Origin: Streptococcus mitis
GTDB lineage: Bacteria > Bacillota > Bacilli > Lactobacillales > Streptococcaceae
DNA length: 64,000 nt
Direction of reading: 5' to 3'
NCBI RefSeq assembly: GCF_000722695.1
Contig: NZ_JPFU01000013.1
Location: forward strand, 620,001-684,000
The notes beneath the pieces are model-generated. The model saw only the letters and a program-made list of their open reading frames with translations. It did no database searches and was not told the DNA's origin. Positions 8,479 through 19,524 of the stretch are shown here, in pieces. The position numbers were made by a program, and so were the translations under genes. The stretch's first letter is position 1. Every line of letters starts with the position of its first letter.

Positions 8479-9650
8479 TATTTTTCAACCTTGCTATAAC
8501 GGCGTTGGTGGTCGATAATTTCAACCAAGGCATAGTCTTGATTTTCATATCCAGTAAACTGGGCTGAGTTTGTTTCATCCAATACCACTTCCTCAAAGAA
8601 GACCTTTTCATAGTCGGCGACGGATAGGGCAGTACGTTGGTTGAGCTTGTTCAAGCGGTCTTTATCTAGATAGGCTTCATAACCTTCAACCAATTCACCA
8701 CTGAAGAACTCAGCCACAGCCCCACTTCCGTAACTATAAAGGGCAATTTTATCTCCAGCTTTCAGGCTCTCTGTATTTTCCAAGAGAGACAAAAGTCCAA
8801 GGAAAAGTGAACCTGTGTAGATATTCCCCACCTTTTGACTGTAGAGAATAGACTGGTCAAAATGCTTTTGCAAGAGGTCTTTTTTCTCTTGGGGCAGGTT
8901 CTTATCCATGATTTTTTTCAAGCCTTTCAGCGCTAATTTAGGGTAAGGCAAATGGAAACAAACAGCCGCAAAATCATCTAAAGTAAGCTGGTAGCGTTTT
9001 TGGTATTCAAGCCAAGTCGTTTTCAAACTATCCAAATATTGTTGGGTAGAATAAACACCATTTACATAAGGGGTTGTTGAGTAATTTGGACGCCAGAAAT
9101 CCATGATGTCACGAGTCTGAGCGACATTGTCATTATTAAAGGCCATAATGCGTGGATTTTGAGTAATCAACATAGCCACACTTCCAGCACCTTGAGTGGG
9201 TTCTCCTGGAGTTTCAATACCGTATTTGGCAATATCACTGGCAATGACCAAGACCTTGGACTCTGGAGAATTTTCCACATGCAATTTGGCATAATGAAGG
9301 GCAGCTGTCGCTCCATAGCAGGCTTCTTTAATCTCGAAACTACGAGCAAAAGGCTGGATACCCAACAAGCCATGCACAAAGACGGCCGCAGCCTTACTCT
9401 GGTCAATTCCTGACTCGGTAGCCACAATGACCATATCAATTTCTTGTCTTTCTTGCTCAGTTAAAATAGAGTCACTTGCACTAGCGGCCAAGGTCACGAT
9501 ATCCTCAGTTAAGGGCGCAATACTCAATTCTTCGAGTAAGAGTCCTTTGCTTAATTTTTCAGGGTCAATTCCCCTCGCTTCTGCTAAGTCTTGTAATTTC
9601 AAGACATATTGACTGGTCGCAAAACCAATCTTATCAATACCGATTGTCAT
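8478..9650 (-). CDS. mvaS: HMG-CoA synthase
   Basis: A 390-residue enzyme that condenses acetyl-CoA with acetoacetyl-CoA to HMG-CoA. Using the ATG at 9650, Glu79 (VATES) and Cys111 (KEACYGA) fall at the catalytic numbers known for bacterial MvaS, and the catalytic His is in VCFHLPYPK. The open frame continues to an ATG at 9674, but only the 9650 start has a good ribosome binding site (AGAGG). First gene of the mvaS-mvaA pair, with an extended -10 promoter upstream. Confidence 0.95.
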   Translation of the reverse strand: MTIGIDKIGFATSQYVLKLQDLAEARGIDPEKLSKGLLLEELSIAPLTEDIVTLAASASDSILTEQERQEIDMVIVATESGIDQSKAAAVFVHGLLGIQPFARSFEIKEACYGATAALHYAKLHVENSPESKVLVIASDIAKYGIETPGEPTQGAGSVAMLITQNPRIMAFNNDNVAQTRDIMDFWRPNYSTTPYVNGVYSTQQYLDSLKTTWLEYQKRYQLTLDDFAAVCFHLPYPKLALKGLKKIMDKNLPQEKKDLLQKHFDQSILYSQKVGNIYTGSLFLGLLSLLENTESLKAGDKIALYSYGSGAVAEFFSGELVEGYEAYLDKDRLNKLNQRTALSVADYEKVFFEEVVLDETNSAQFTGYENQDYALVEIIDHQRRYSKVEK

Positions 9651-9694
9651 ATTTACCTCTGTTTTATCATTCATGTAAAAAATCGTTCATTACT

Positions 9695-9703
9695 ATTTTA
9701 TCA
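9695..9703 (-). promoter_or_regulatory. Extended -10 promoter for mvaS-mvaA
   Basis: TGATAAAAT on the minus strand, about 45 nt upstream of the mvaS ATG. The longer string TTTGTGATAAAATAG is also found at the promoter of the exporter gene near 11000. Confidence 0.5.
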
Positions 9704-9723
9704 CAAATAGCAGTAAAAGAGAG

Positions 9724-9752
9724 AAAAAAGACTTGATTCACCAAAGCAAGTC
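9724..9752 (-). terminator. Terminator of the ThrE-type exporter pair
   Basis: On the minus strand GACTTG pairs with CAAGTC and is followed by six T residues. It lies just after the 149-residue gene and before the mvaS promoter. Confidence 0.75.
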
Positions 9753-9762
9753 CCTTATTATT

Positions 9763-10212
9763 CTAATTATTTTGCTGTTTTCGTAAGTAGGAATAAAGTC
9801 TAAGAATCACTGTTCCACTAGCCATTCCAATGGAAATCACTAAAGCCAGCATGACAACCAAGGTTGCACTAGCAATGGCATGACTATAATCCCCCGTCAC
9901 AAAAAAGGCAGTTGTCCGATAAGAAAGATAGCCTGGAACTAAGGGTGCCAAGATTGCCAAGATAAAGACTACAGCAGGGGTCTTGTAAAGAATACTTAAA
10001 ATCTGGCTAACACAAGAACCGATAATAGCCGCAATAAAGGTGGCTACAATGACATTGGTCGGTTCCTTGAGCAAGAGATAGATTAGCCAGACAGCCATGC
10101 CCAAAATCCCTCCTGGTAAGAGCATAGACCGTTGAACATTGAGTACGATTAAAAAGGTAATAATAGCAAGAAGACTTGCCACTGCTTGTAATAAAAAGGT
10201 TGTTAGTGTCAT
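9763..10212 (-). CDS. ThrE/YjjB-type threonine/serine exporter subunit (small)
   Basis: A 149-residue polytopic membrane protein of the short ThrE-like (YjjB) family: about four hydrophobic helices, with the conserved signature LVPGYLSYRTTAFFVTGDY. In this split arrangement the small protein pairs with the larger YjjP-type protein encoded immediately upstream (one base between them). The family is associated with export of threonine/serine or small dicarboxylates; the substrate here is not readable. It ends the two-gene operon. Confidence 0.8.
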   Translation of the reverse strand: MTLTTFLLQAVASLLAIITFLIVLNVQRSMLLPGGILGMAVWLIYLLLKEPTNVIVATFIAAIIGSCVSQILSILYKTPAVVFILAILAPLVPGYLSYRTTAFFVTGDYSHAIASATLVVMLALVISIGMASGTVILRLYSYLRKQQNN

Positions 10213-10213
10213 A

Positions 10214-10972
10214 TTAGTTCATCAATACCAAGGCGACAGAAGTTCCTGCCCCTAAAGCAAGGGTAATGAGCAGGGATTCAAACATCTTACTCATACCAGA
10301 GTTTATGTGGTTGGTCATAATATCCCGAACCGCATTTGTTAAGGCAATTCCTGGTACAAAAGGCATAACCGCACCAGCTATAATCAAATCTGCCGTTGCA
10401 GGAAATCCTGTATAGCGAGCCCAAAACTGGGCAATCATCCCAAAGACGAAGGCCCCAGCAAAGGCTGTCACAAAGGGAATTCGGATAAACTTCTCCACAT
10501 AAAGGGAAAAGGCAAAACCAAATAAGGTAGCCACTCCTGCCCCAAGTGCGTCGTAGATATTTCCACTAAACATAACTGAAAAGAAAGGGGCACTAAAGGT
10601 CGCAGCCAGAGTCACCTGCACCTTGGTATAGGGAAGCGGTTGAGCTTGCAAGGTCGTCAATTGCTTGAAGGCTGTCTCTAAATCAATCTGCCCCCTAACC
10701 AGATGACGAGAAATCTGGTTGACATCACAGACTTTTTCAATATTATAAGAAGAGGAAGTCACGCGCTTCATGCGTGAAATATTGGTATTTTCAATCGAGA
10801 AAAAGATTGCGGCAGGCATGGCAAGAACATTGCAATCCACAATCCCCTGCGAATGCGCAATGCGAATCATGGTATCTTCTACGCGATGAATCTCTGAGCC
10901 ACTTTTAAGGAGAATGGTCCCTGCTAGCATAATCACATCGATAACAGCATTTAATTCTCTTGATTCTTCCAT
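10214..10972 (-). CDS. ThrE/YjjP-type threonine/serine exporter subunit (large)
   Basis: A 252-residue protein with a soluble N-terminal part (residues 1-115, including SGSEIHRVEDTM, the family signature) and about five membrane helices, with the PFVPGIALTNAVRD motif near the end. It is the partner of the YjjB-type protein directly downstream; in ThrE the two are fused. An extended -10 promoter and a GGGAGG ribosome binding site precede it, after the stkP terminator, so the pair is a separate unit from the kinase operon. Confidence 0.82.
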   Translation of the reverse strand: MEESRELNAVIDVIMLAGTILLKSGSEIHRVEDTMIRIAHSQGIVDCNVLAMPAAIFFSIENTNISRMKRVTSSSYNIEKVCDVNQISRHLVRGQIDLETAFKQLTTLQAQPLPYTKVQVTLAATFSAPFFSVMFSGNIYDALGAGVATLFGFAFSLYVEKFIRIPFVTAFAGAFVFGMIAQFWARYTGFPATADLIIAGAVMPFVPGIALTNAVRDIMTNHINSGMSKMFESLLITLALGAGTSVALVLMN

Positions 10973-10999
10973 GCTTTCCTCCCTTTATCAACTCCTTCT

Positions 11000-11008
11000 A
11001 TTTTATCA
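11000..11008 (-). promoter_or_regulatory. Extended -10 promoter for the exporter pair
   Basis: TGATAAAAT on the minus strand, 28 nt from the ATG at 10972. The surrounding TTTGTGATAAAATAG is identical to the mvaS promoter core. Confidence 0.5.
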
Positions 11009-11021
11009 CAAATCTGGAGTC

Positions 11022-11057
11022 AAAAAAAATCTTTGCCATGAAATCATGACAAAGATT
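11022..11057 (-). terminator. Terminator of stkP operon
   Basis: AATCTTTG pairs with CAAAGATT (inner TCATGA/CATGG pairing as well) and runs into eight T residues on the minus strand, immediately after the stkP stop. Confidence 0.85.
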
Positions 11058-11060
11058 CGT

Positions 11061-12959
11061 TTAATCACGTGAATTTTCGTGGTTGCCTTCACTACTTGAC
11101 TGAGTAGTAGGTGCATTCCCTCGTTGATTTCCTTGTTGGTTCCCCTGACTTGGTGTTGTAGTAGAACCTTGGTTTCCACGTTGAGCTGGTGCTGATGATG
11201 ACGTTGACGGCGGTGTTTTTGGCTTGTAAATTGAAATCTTGACACGCGTCTTCGTCAAATCAACCTTTTCACCTGCTTTTGGACTCTGTTCAACGACTGT
11301 ACCTTCAGCAGTTCCAGCGGGAGCTGTCGACACTTCTACAACTTCAATATTGGCTTCTTTAATACCGACAATTTGAACGAGATTATTTTTAGTAAATTCG
11401 AGACTAGATCCTTTATAACTTGGCATAGAAACGCTGGTTACCTTCTTAGCAACGGTTAAGGTAATCGTTGAGGCCTTGCTCAAATCATAGGTTGTTCCAG
11501 CAGCTGGACTCTGTCTGAGAACAGTTCCTGCTTCACTCTCACTTGATTCTTCTTCCTCAATCTTGATGAGATTTTCAGGAACCTTCTTCTGCTTGAGTTC
11601 CGCGATAACATCTGTCGATTTACGGCCGATATAGTTACTCAATTGGAAAGATTGCTTGCCTGATGAGACAACCAAATTGATTTTCGAACCTTCTTTTCGA
11701 GTCGTTCCAGCATCAGGATCTGTACGGATAATCCGCCCTTCTTCCACCTTTTCACTAGCCTCTGATTTCTCCTCGCCAATCTCAAAATTGGCTTTCTTGA
11801 GAGTTTCCTTGGCCTCCGCCACTGTCTGACCTGCCACATTTGGAATGGCAATGGTTGCAGGAGTTCTGGATAATATCCAAATCAGAGAGGCTGCCACCAA
11901 TACAATGCTGGCCAACAAAATCATATAACGAACTCTAAATTTCCGTTTCTTAACAGGCTTGGTTGCGTAATTGTCTTCTGAAACCTGCTGACTCGGCTTC
12001 GCAACCTGTGGCTTCGGACTTTGTGTTTGCACCTTAGGAATCGATGTCAAGGTACTCTGAGATACTTTTGGTAGAGTCTTGGTGTCCGCCTTAGTAGTAT
12101 CATTAAATACCAGTTTAGGCTCATTGCGACGATTGTAAGACAAGCTACTAGACAAGTCCACATACATCTCTGCAACTGACTGATAACGATCTGTCAATTT
12201 CTTGGCAGTTGCCTTGATGACAACATTCTCCAAAGCCTGAGGCACAGATGAATTTTCAGCTATAACCGATGGCAGTGGTTTCTGGAAATGCTGAAGTGCG
12301 ATGGTCACCGCACTATCCCCGTCATAAGGGATATGGCCCGTCAGCATCTCATAGAAAATAATCCCCATGGCATAGATATCACTCTGTACAGTCGCCTTCG
12401 AACCACGCGCCTGCTCTGGTGACAAGTAATGAACTGAACCCAGCATCGAGTTAGTCTGAGTTAGACTTGTCTCAGCAAAGGCTACTGCAATCCCAAAGTC
12501 TGTTACTTTGGCAGTCCCATCTGGGGTCAAGAGGATATTTTGAGGTTTCAAGTCCCTATGGACAATTCCTCTGGTATGGGCTAAGCGCATGGCTAGGAGG
12601 ATTTGTCCCATAATGCGGACAGCTTCTTCATTAGAGAGAGGGTAGTGTTCCTTGATATAGCGTTTGAGGTCTAGTCCAGCAACATACTCCATTGCAAGAT
12701 ACTGTTGACCGTCTTCCTCACCAATATCTGTTATCCGAACGATATGAGGATGGTCTAGATCTGCCATAGCTCTCGCTTCACGCTGAAAACGAGCTACAGC
12801 TATCGGGTCCGTCTGGTAGTTAGTCCTCAGGACCTTCACTGCCACTTCTTCTCCGTCTAGAATTAAATCCTTGGCCAAATAGACATCTGCCATGCCTCCT
12901 CGGCCAATCTGTTTCACAATCCGATAGCGTCCGGCAAAAATCTTGCCGATTTGGATCAT
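11061..12959 (-). CDS. stkP: Eukaryotic-type Ser/Thr protein kinase with three PASTA repeats
   Basis: A 632-residue membrane kinase that senses cell-wall material and coordinates division. The kinase domain spans about residues 12-275, with GRGGMADV, Lys42, His134-Arg135-Asp136 (HRDLKPQN) and DFG. A juxtamembrane linker precedes one membrane helix (about 343-363). Outside are three PASTA repeats (about 368-436, 437-506, 507-578) and a 54-residue tail rich in Q, G, N, S and T. The pneumococcal protein, as I recall it, has four PASTA repeats and lacks this tail. Its start overlaps the phpP stop by 4 nt. Confidence 0.95.
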   Translation of the reverse strand: MIQIGKIFAGRYRIVKQIGRGGMADVYLAKDLILDGEEVAVKVLRTNYQTDPIAVARFQREARAMADLDHPHIVRITDIGEEDGQQYLAMEYVAGLDLKRYIKEHYPLSNEEAVRIMGQILLAMRLAHTRGIVHRDLKPQNILLTPDGTAKVTDFGIAVAFAETSLTQTNSMLGSVHYLSPEQARGSKATVQSDIYAMGIIFYEMLTGHIPYDGDSAVTIALQHFQKPLPSVIAENSSVPQALENVVIKATAKKLTDRYQSVAEMYVDLSSSLSYNRRNEPKLVFNDTTKADTKTLPKVSQSTLTSIPKVQTQSPKPQVAKPSQQVSEDNYATKPVKKRKFRVRYMILLASIVLVAASLIWILSRTPATIAIPNVAGQTVAEAKETLKKANFEIGEEKSEASEKVEEGRIIRTDPDAGTTRKEGSKINLVVSSGKQSFQLSNYIGRKSTDVIAELKQKKVPENLIKIEEEESSESEAGTVLRQSPAAGTTYDLSKASTITLTVAKKVTSVSMPSYKGSSLEFTKNNLVQIVGIKEANIEVVEVSTAPAGTAEGTVVEQSPKAGEKVDLTKTRVKISIYKPKTPPSTSSSAPAQRGNQGSTTTPSQGNQQGNQRGNAPTTQSSSEGNHENSRD

Positions 12960-13696
12960 TCTGCATCCTCCTCGTTCATAGAAACAAGGGCAACCGTAAT
13001 GTTGTCTAAACCTCCTGCATTGTTAGCAAAACGCACGAGTGTCGCTGTTTTATCTGCCAAAGGAATATCACTGGTTACAATATCACAAATCTCACTTCCT
13101 GAAATCATGTTGGTCAAACCATCACTATTGAGCAAGAGATAGTCACCTAGCTCAAGAGTAATTATTCCAAAATCAGGTTGAACTTCATCTTTTTGACCGA
13201 TAGACTGGGTAATAATATTTTTCTGTGGATGGCTTGCTGCTTCTTCTGGCGTCAATTGACCTGCCTTGAGCAATTCATTGACCAAGGAATGGTCGCTCGT
13301 TAACTGGTGGTATTCTTCCCCACGAATCAAACCGATACGAGAATCTCCAATATGAGCATAGATAGCCTGATTGCCAATAATAGCAACAGCTTCTAGAGTT
13401 GTTCCCATTCCTTTATAGGCATCATCTTGTCCAAGTTGGTGAATCTTTTGATTTTCAATTTCTAGGTAATTGCCGAACCATTCACGCACTTCATTGACTG
13501 TATCGATCTGGGTATCAACCCAAGCTATACCTAGGTCTGTTACTGCCATTTCACTAGCAATATTTCCTGCGCGATGACCTCCCATCCCATCAGCTAAAAT
13601 AATCATGGTACGTCCAGCTCTATTGACATAGTGGTTGACATAGTCTTGGTTATTTGTTCGTTTCTGACCAACATCTGTTAATAATGAAATTTCCAT
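12956..13696 (-). CDS. phpP: PP2C-type Ser/Thr protein phosphatase
   Basis: A 246-residue cytoplasmic phosphatase that reverses StkP phosphorylation. The metal-binding motifs are present: TNQDYV near the N-terminus, [21 protein letters not shown], and GGLDNITV near the end. The length is normal. ATGA overlap with stkP keeps kinase and phosphatase expression coupled. Located 14 nt downstream of rsmB in the gmk-to-stkP operon. Confidence 0.95.
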   Translation of the reverse strand: MEISLLTDVGQKRTNNQDYVNHYVNRAGRTMIILADGMGGHRAGNIASEMAVTDLGIAWVDTQIDTVNEVREWFGNYLEIENQKIHQLGQDDAYKGMGTTLEAVAIIGNQAIYAHIGDSRIGLIRGEEYHQLTSDHSLVNELLKAGQLTPEEAASHPQKNIITQSIGQKDEVQPDFGIITLELGDYLLLNSDGLTNMISGSEICDIVTSDIPLADKTATLVRFANNAGGLDNITVALVSMNEEDAE

Positions 13697-13710
13697 GTGT
13701 CAGTTCCTTC

Positions 13711-15026
13711 CTAATCCGATATCTTGCGAAATTGACTGATGAAGAATCCATCACTTCCATACAATTCAGGTGTAATGAGGATACAGCCATCTTTCATGAT
13801 ATCCTTACATTCATGTTCTAGTTTTACCTGCTCGAACTCGGGATGACTTTCTAAAAAGGCCTCAACGACTTGAAAATTCTCCTCTGAAACAATGGTACAG
13901 GTACTATAAGTTATTATACCACCTTTGCCTAGTGTTTGACAAACACTACCTAATATTTCGAGCTGAATTTCCTGTAAGGACGCGAAATCTGCCGTTTCTT
14001 TATTGTATTTGATGTCTGGTTTTCGGCGCAAAAGACCGATTCCTGAACAGGGAGCATCCACCAAAATCTTATCAAATGAATTCTGCCCAAAAAACTCATG
14101 CACCTTTCTGGCATCCAATTTTTGCCTTTGAATTCGATCTGCAACTCCCAGACGTTGGGCGTTTTCTTGAATTAAGTCCAACTTATGGTCGTAAAGGTCC
14201 AAAGCCGTAACCTGACCTGTCGTGAGATAAGAGGCTATATGGGCTGTTTTCCCACCCGGAGCCGCACAGGCATCTAGGACCTGCTCATCACCTTGTAAAT
14301 CAAGCGTCGGAGCAACCAGCTGACTAGATTCGTCTTGAATGGTAATGGCTCCCTCCGCAAACAAATCATGACCTGCAAAATTTCCTTGCTCCTTAACCAG
14401 ACCAGAAGGAGACAAGGATGAATCACTGGCCTCCAACAAGGCTTGTATTTCCTCTTTTCGACTTAAATCAGTCACTCGGATACTGGCCTTATTTCGCACC
14501 AAAAGGCTTTCAAAGATGGCTTGTGCTCTCTCTTCACCGTATTCTTCCTTGAGTTTGGCAACTAGCCAAACTGGGAGAGAATAGGCAATGGAATCACGTT
14601 TGTTTTTCGTTTGATGCTGGCAATATCTGGCCATCCTTCACGCAGGATACGGCGAAGGACGGCGTTGACTAATTTTTCACTGCCTTTTTTACGGAATTTA
14701 GCCAATTCCACCGCTTCATTAACCACAGCATGGTCTGGAATTTTGTCTAAATAGCGGAGCTGGTAGGCACTCATGAGAAGAAGGACATAGAGCCAACTGT
14801 CTAACTGGTCTCTGTCTTCGATAAAGTGGGACAGGTACCATTCCAGAGTCAGTTTGCGGGCTACCGTTCCGTAGACAATCTCTGTCACCAAGCCCTTGTC
14901 CGCTGCCGAAAGTTGACTTCCCTTGAGATGCTTATTTAAGGCGATGTTTGAGTATGCTTGATTGATAAAGACATCCTCTAGCACTGCCAAAGCTAGACTT
15001 CTAGCCGTTTCTACTTTAGTCACCAA
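13711..15026 (-). pseudogene. rsmB: 16S rRNA m5C967 methyltransferase RsmB (Sun), frameshifted
   Basis: The gene is open in two overlapping frames. Residues 1 to about 143 (NusB-like RNA-binding domain, from ATG 15026) run into SIKRK and then shift. The rest (NOL1/NOP2/Sun catalytic domain with DAPCSGIG and TYSTCT cysteines) continues in another frame from about 14605. Adding one A to the run at 14603-14607 (A5 on the coding strand) restores SIKRKNKRDSIAY and a full-length protein of about 438 residues. This is either a sequencing error or a real inactivation. The 5' end overlaps fmt by 11 nt. Confidence 0.9.
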
Positions 15027-15951
15027 ATCGTTCTCCTACAGTCAATGTCCGTCCAACACCGTTGAGGAAGGAAGCAATGTCCATCTTAGGTTTGCCAGCT
15101 GGCTGAACTTGTTTGAGAGACAAAGCTCCTTCTGCCGTTGCGACAATCAATTCTTTCTTGCCGATAGAGAGGATTTCACCTGGATTGCCTTGACCTTCTA
15201 CTGGTAGGGCTTCATAAATCTTAAAGCGGTCGCCCTTGAGAAAAGTATGGGCAACAGGCCACGGGTTCATGCCACGGATTTGGTTGAAGAGTTGACGATT
15301 GGTTTTGTTCCAGTCCAGTTTTTCTTCCTCTGACTTGATATTTGGCGAGAAAGTAACCTGACTCGGATCCTGCGGTTCAGGTTTGATATCACCAGCAATA
15401 TAGGCAGGCAAAGTGTCCAAAAGCAAATCACTACCTACGAGAGCTAATTTCTCAAACAAGGTCCCAACATTATCCTCATCTGTGATCGGAATGCTACGAC
15501 GGGAAATCATGTCTCCTGCATCCATTTCCTTAACCATTTCCATAATGGTCACACCAGCTTCCTCATCACCTTGAATCAAGGCATAATGGATAGGCGCACC
15601 ACCACGGTGTTTAGGAAGGAGGGAGGCGTGGACATTGACTGCAAAATCCATGCTATCAAGGAGTCTACTTGGGAGAAACTGGCCAAAAGCAGCAGTCACA
15701 ATTCCATCTGCTCCTAACTGCATAATAGCTTCCATCTCTGGACTTCCAGATAATTTTTCAGGTTGGTAGATAGGAAGTCCTGCCTCTTTGGCAGCTTGTT
15801 TAACTGGGGTTTCTTGAATAACTTTTTTACGCCCAACAGCACGGTCAGGCTGGGTCACAACGGCTAGAATCTCATAGCGGTCATCTGTCAAAAGTCCTTT
15901 TAAGACGGTTGCTGAAAAATCGGGGGTCCCCATAAAAATTAATTTTGTCAT
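15016..15951 (-). CDS. fmt: Methionyl-tRNA formyltransferase
   Basis: A 311-residue enzyme that formylates initiator Met-tRNA using 10-formyl-THF. The N-terminal Rossmann domain has [12 protein letters not shown], the catalytic region includes [16 protein letters not shown] and the MDAGD segment, and the C-terminal OB-fold domain binds tRNA. It sits 12 nt after priA and overlaps the following rsmB start, so translation of the three is linked. Confidence 0.96.
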   Translation of the reverse strand: MTKLIFMGTPDFSATVLKGLLTDDRYEILAVVTQPDRAVGRKKVIQETPVKQAAKEAGLPIYQPEKLSGSPEMEAIMQLGADGIVTAAFGQFLPSRLLDSMDFAVNVHASLLPKHRGGAPIHYALIQGDEEAGVTIMEMVKEMDAGDMISRRSIPITDEDNVGTLFEKLALVGSDLLLDTLPAYIAGDIKPEPQDPSQVTFSPNIKSEEEKLDWNKTNRQLFNQIRGMNPWPVAHTFLKGDRFKIYEALPVEGQGNPGEILSIGKKELIVATAEGALSLKQVQPAGKPKMDIASFLNGVGRTLTVGERFGD

Positions 15952-15963
15952 ATCTTCTCCTTC

Positions 15964-18360
15964 TTATAAAAATTGCTGTGGCTCATGGTCAATGCTGAGA
16001 CGGAGCTCACTATTTTCCCGTTCTTGAGTCAAGGCCAGAACCTGATTTAGAGTCGGCCCCAGCTCATCTTCTAAACGGTATTTAATCAAAATCTGGTAAT
16101 GATAGAGGTTGTGGGTACGAGCAATAGGTTTTGGCGTTGGCCCGAGAATCTTACTGGTCTCTGACAAACCTGACCGCAAAATATTCATGACTTCATAGGC
16201 ACGTTTGACAACCACTTCTTCTTTCTTGTGAGAAAGGGTAATACCAATGGTGAAATAGTAAGGCGGATAGCCAAGTTGTCGTCTAATTCCCATTTCATAG
16301 GCATAAAAGCCTTCGTAATTCTGATCCTTGGCAAATCGAATAGCATAATGCTGCGGATTGTAAGACTGAATCAAGACCTGACCAGCTTTTTCAGCCCGAC
16401 CTGCGCGTCCTGACACTTGAGTCAAGAGCTGGAAGGTTCTCTCAGAAGAACGGAAATCAGGCAGATTCAAGGCTGTATCCGCATTGAGCACTCCGACTAG
16501 GGTCACATTGGGAAAATCCAATCCCTTGGCAATCATCTGAGTTCCTAGCAAGATATCTGCTTCTCCTCGCCCAAACTGGTCAAGGAGAGCTTGGTGACTA
16601 CCTTTCTTACGAGTCGTATCCACATCCATGCGCAGAATGCGAGCCTGGGGAAAGAGTTCTGTCAGCTCGTCATAAGCCTTCTGAGTTCCCGTCCCGTAGT
16701 AACGAATACTGCGACTCTTACAGTTGGGGCAAACATGAGGAATATCCTTCGAAAAACCACAATAATGGCAATTCATGGTCTTAGTATCCATGTGCAAGGT
16801 CAAAGAAATGTCACAGTTGGGACAAGTATCCACGGTCCCACACTCCCGACACATGACAAAACTAGAATAGCCACGGCGATTGAGCATGAGAACTACCTGC
16901 TCTTTTTTAGCCAGACGGTCCTGAATAGCTTCTAGCAAAGGAGGCGTAAAATTTGACGTCTCGTTTTGTCCGATATAGTCTCGAAAGTCAATTACTTGAA
17001 CCTCAGGGATTGTGGCTAGAGGATTGGCTCGTTGCGTCAGACGTATGTGTTGATAGACACCTTTTCCAGCCCGAGCACGGCTTTCCAGACTAGGAGTTGC
17101 TGAACCAAGCACCAGAGCCGCTTGATTATACTGGGCCCGTAAAATGGCCACTTCTCTGGCATGGTAACGGGGATTACTGTCTTGCTTATAAGTCGCTTCG
17201 TGCTCCTCATCGATAATCATAACACCTAAATTTTTCAGCGGAGCAAAGATGGCTGATCTAGCACCAACAACAACTTGAGCGTCTCCACGCTCGACCTTGC
17301 GCCATTCGTCATACTTTTCACCATTGGATAGGCCTGAGTGAAGAATGGCTACCTTGCCTCCAAAACGTGCAATAAAACGCTCGGTCATTTGCGGAGTCAA
17401 GGAAATCTCAGGCACCAGCAAAATAGCTGTCTTGCCCTTGTCCAAGGCCCCTTGGATAATCTGCAAGTAAACCTCGGTCTTCCCACTTCCTGTAATCCCT
17501 TGAAGGAGGAAGGGAGGCTGATGACTGCCAATCGCACTGACAACCGCATCTCGCGCCTGTCTTTGCTCTGGATTCAACTCCAAAGGCTGACTTGCTTCAA
17601 TCCCTTCAAAATAAGCAGCCGAGCGTTGGACTTCCTTTTGGACTATGGTCACAGCACCTTGTTCCACAAAGAAGTTGACTTGCTCCCGCGAGTAGGACTC
17701 TAACAAACTAGCCAAGGAAGCACTTTCAGGATGAGACAGCAAGTAATCTCTCAATTCCAACTTTTTCTTGGCGCGTGTAGAAATCTCAACACCTTCTAAT
17801 TGAGCAAGATTCACCTCATACCAGGACTGGGTCTTGATCTTCTTTTGATCAATCGCCTGATATTCTAGACCAAGCAGGCCTTTTCTAGTCAAACGCATCA
17901 TTTCTGCTTGCTTACCTAAATCCAGAGAAGAAAAGGCAAGTGAATCTTCTGAACCAAACAGACGCTCTCGATCTTCCTGACTTAGGCCTTCCAGAGGATA
18001 GAGAATCTTGTCATAGCTGGAGTTCAGAAATCCTGGTAACATAGCCTTGAGGATAGAGATTTTGTAGGAGAAGACAGATTTGCGTAACTCCTCAGCCAGC
18101 CAGAGTTGTTCTTGCGTGAGAACAGGAGAAAAATCCAGCACCTCCGCAATATCTTTTAAATCTTGATTAACCTCTTCTTCATCTGGTTGGGACTCCAAAC
18201 CAAGAACAATCCCTTGAATCAGGCGATTGCCCTTACCAAAAGGCACATGAACCCGCATCCCAACTTCTAGCATTCCCTCAAATTCCTCCGGAATCCTATA
18301 ACTATAGGGTTGGTCCGTCTGCATCAAGGGCACATCCACAATAATCTTAGCTATAGCCAT
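15964..18360 (-). CDS. priA: Primosomal replication restart helicase
   Basis: A 798-residue superfamily 2 helicase that reloads the replisome at stalled forks. It has an N-terminal 3'-end-binding domain, Walker A GITGSGKTEVY, a DEEH box, and a zinc region in which eight cysteines are arranged as four CxxC pairs (CRECG, CPNCD, CHYCG, CPNCK), as expected for PriA. Helicase motif V/VI includes QVSGRAGR. Normal length. It lies between rpoZ and fmt in a conserved Firmicute order. Confidence 0.96.
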   Translation of the reverse strand: MAIAKIIVDVPLMQTDQPYSYRIPEEFEGMLEVGMRVHVPFGKGNRLIQGIVLGLESQPDEEEVNQDLKDIAEVLDFSPVLTQEQLWLAEELRKSVFSYKISILKAMLPGFLNSSYDKILYPLEGLSQEDRERLFGSEDSLAFSSLDLGKQAEMMRLTRKGLLGLEYQAIDQKKIKTQSWYEVNLAQLEGVEISTRAKKKLELRDYLLSHPESASLASLLESYSREQVNFFVEQGAVTIVQKEVQRSAAYFEGIEASQPLELNPEQRQARDAVVSAIGSHQPPFLLQGITGSGKTEVYLQIIQGALDKGKTAILLVPEISLTPQMTERFIARFGGKVAILHSGLSNGEKYDEWRKVERGDAQVVVGARSAIFAPLKNLGVMIIDEEHEATYKQDSNPRYHAREVAILRAQYNQAALVLGSATPSLESRARAGKGVYQHIRLTQRANPLATIPEVQVIDFRDYIGQNETSNFTPPLLEAIQDRLAKKEQVVLMLNRRGYSSFVMCRECGTVDTCPNCDISLTLHMDTKTMNCHYCGFSKDIPHVCPNCKSRSIRYYGTGTQKAYDELTELFPQARILRMDVDTTRKKGSHQALLDQFGRGEADILLGTQMIAKGLDFPNVTLVGVLNADTALNLPDFRSSERTFQLLTQVSGRAGRAEKAGQVLIQSYNPQHYAIRFAKDQNYEGFYAYEMGIRRQLGYPPYYFTIGITLSHKKEEVVVKRAYEVMNILRSGLSETSKILGPTPKPIARTHNLYHYQILIKYRLEDELGPTLNQVLALTQERENSELRLSIDHEPQQFL

Positions 18361-18425
18361 CTTCTCACCTCCTCCTTGTCAGTACATTCTTGTAATAGAA
18401 AAAATAAGATTGAGTCCCCCCAACC

Positions 18426-18740
18426 TTAAATTTTTTCACCATCTTCTTTTTCTTTAGCGATTTGCTCTTTGATTTTCTTTTCTTCTTCTTCTTTGCGGCG
18501 TTTTTCTTCTTCGATACGGCGACGCACTGCTTCACGTTTTCCTTCTGGATCTGGGTGAATTGTAACGTTTCCTGATTCGATTTCTTCTAAAGCGCGAAGA
18601 GTTGATTTTTCAGACTTGAAACCTTGAGTTGCTGGCGCACCTGCTTCCAATTCGTGGGCACGTTTTGCTTCCAAGATTACGAGTGAATATTTTGAAGGAA
18701 CCTTGTCTAGCAAGGTATCAATAGAGGGTTTTAACATCAT
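18426..18740 (-). CDS. rpoZ: RNA polymerase omega subunit
   Basis: A 104-residue protein. The N-terminal 60 residues carry the omega fold with [13 protein letters not shown] and the conserved AKRAHEL segment. The C-terminal 30 residues are an almost pure E/K/R helix, a lineage extension beyond the core. It stabilises the beta' subunit. It lies 24 nt downstream of gmk, the usual gmk-rpoZ-priA order. Confidence 0.95.
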
Positions 18741-18764
18741 TTGCTTGTACCTATTTTCTAAATT

Positions 18765-19406
<642 letters not shown>

Positions 19407-19489
19407 TCAGTCTGTAAAAATAAAATTTCCCTTCAGATAGTAGTATTTTGTACAAACTATCCTTCTACAGTCTTTCTATCTAGTGTAAC

Positions 19490-19515
19490 AAAAAAGCAGT
19501 AATTTTTCAACTGCT
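19490..19515 (-). terminator. Terminator of rny
   Basis: AGCAGT pairs with ACTGCT around a T/A-rich loop and is followed by six T residues on the minus strand, just after the rny stop. Confidence 0.8.
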
Positions 19516-19524
19516 CTTTCTTAT

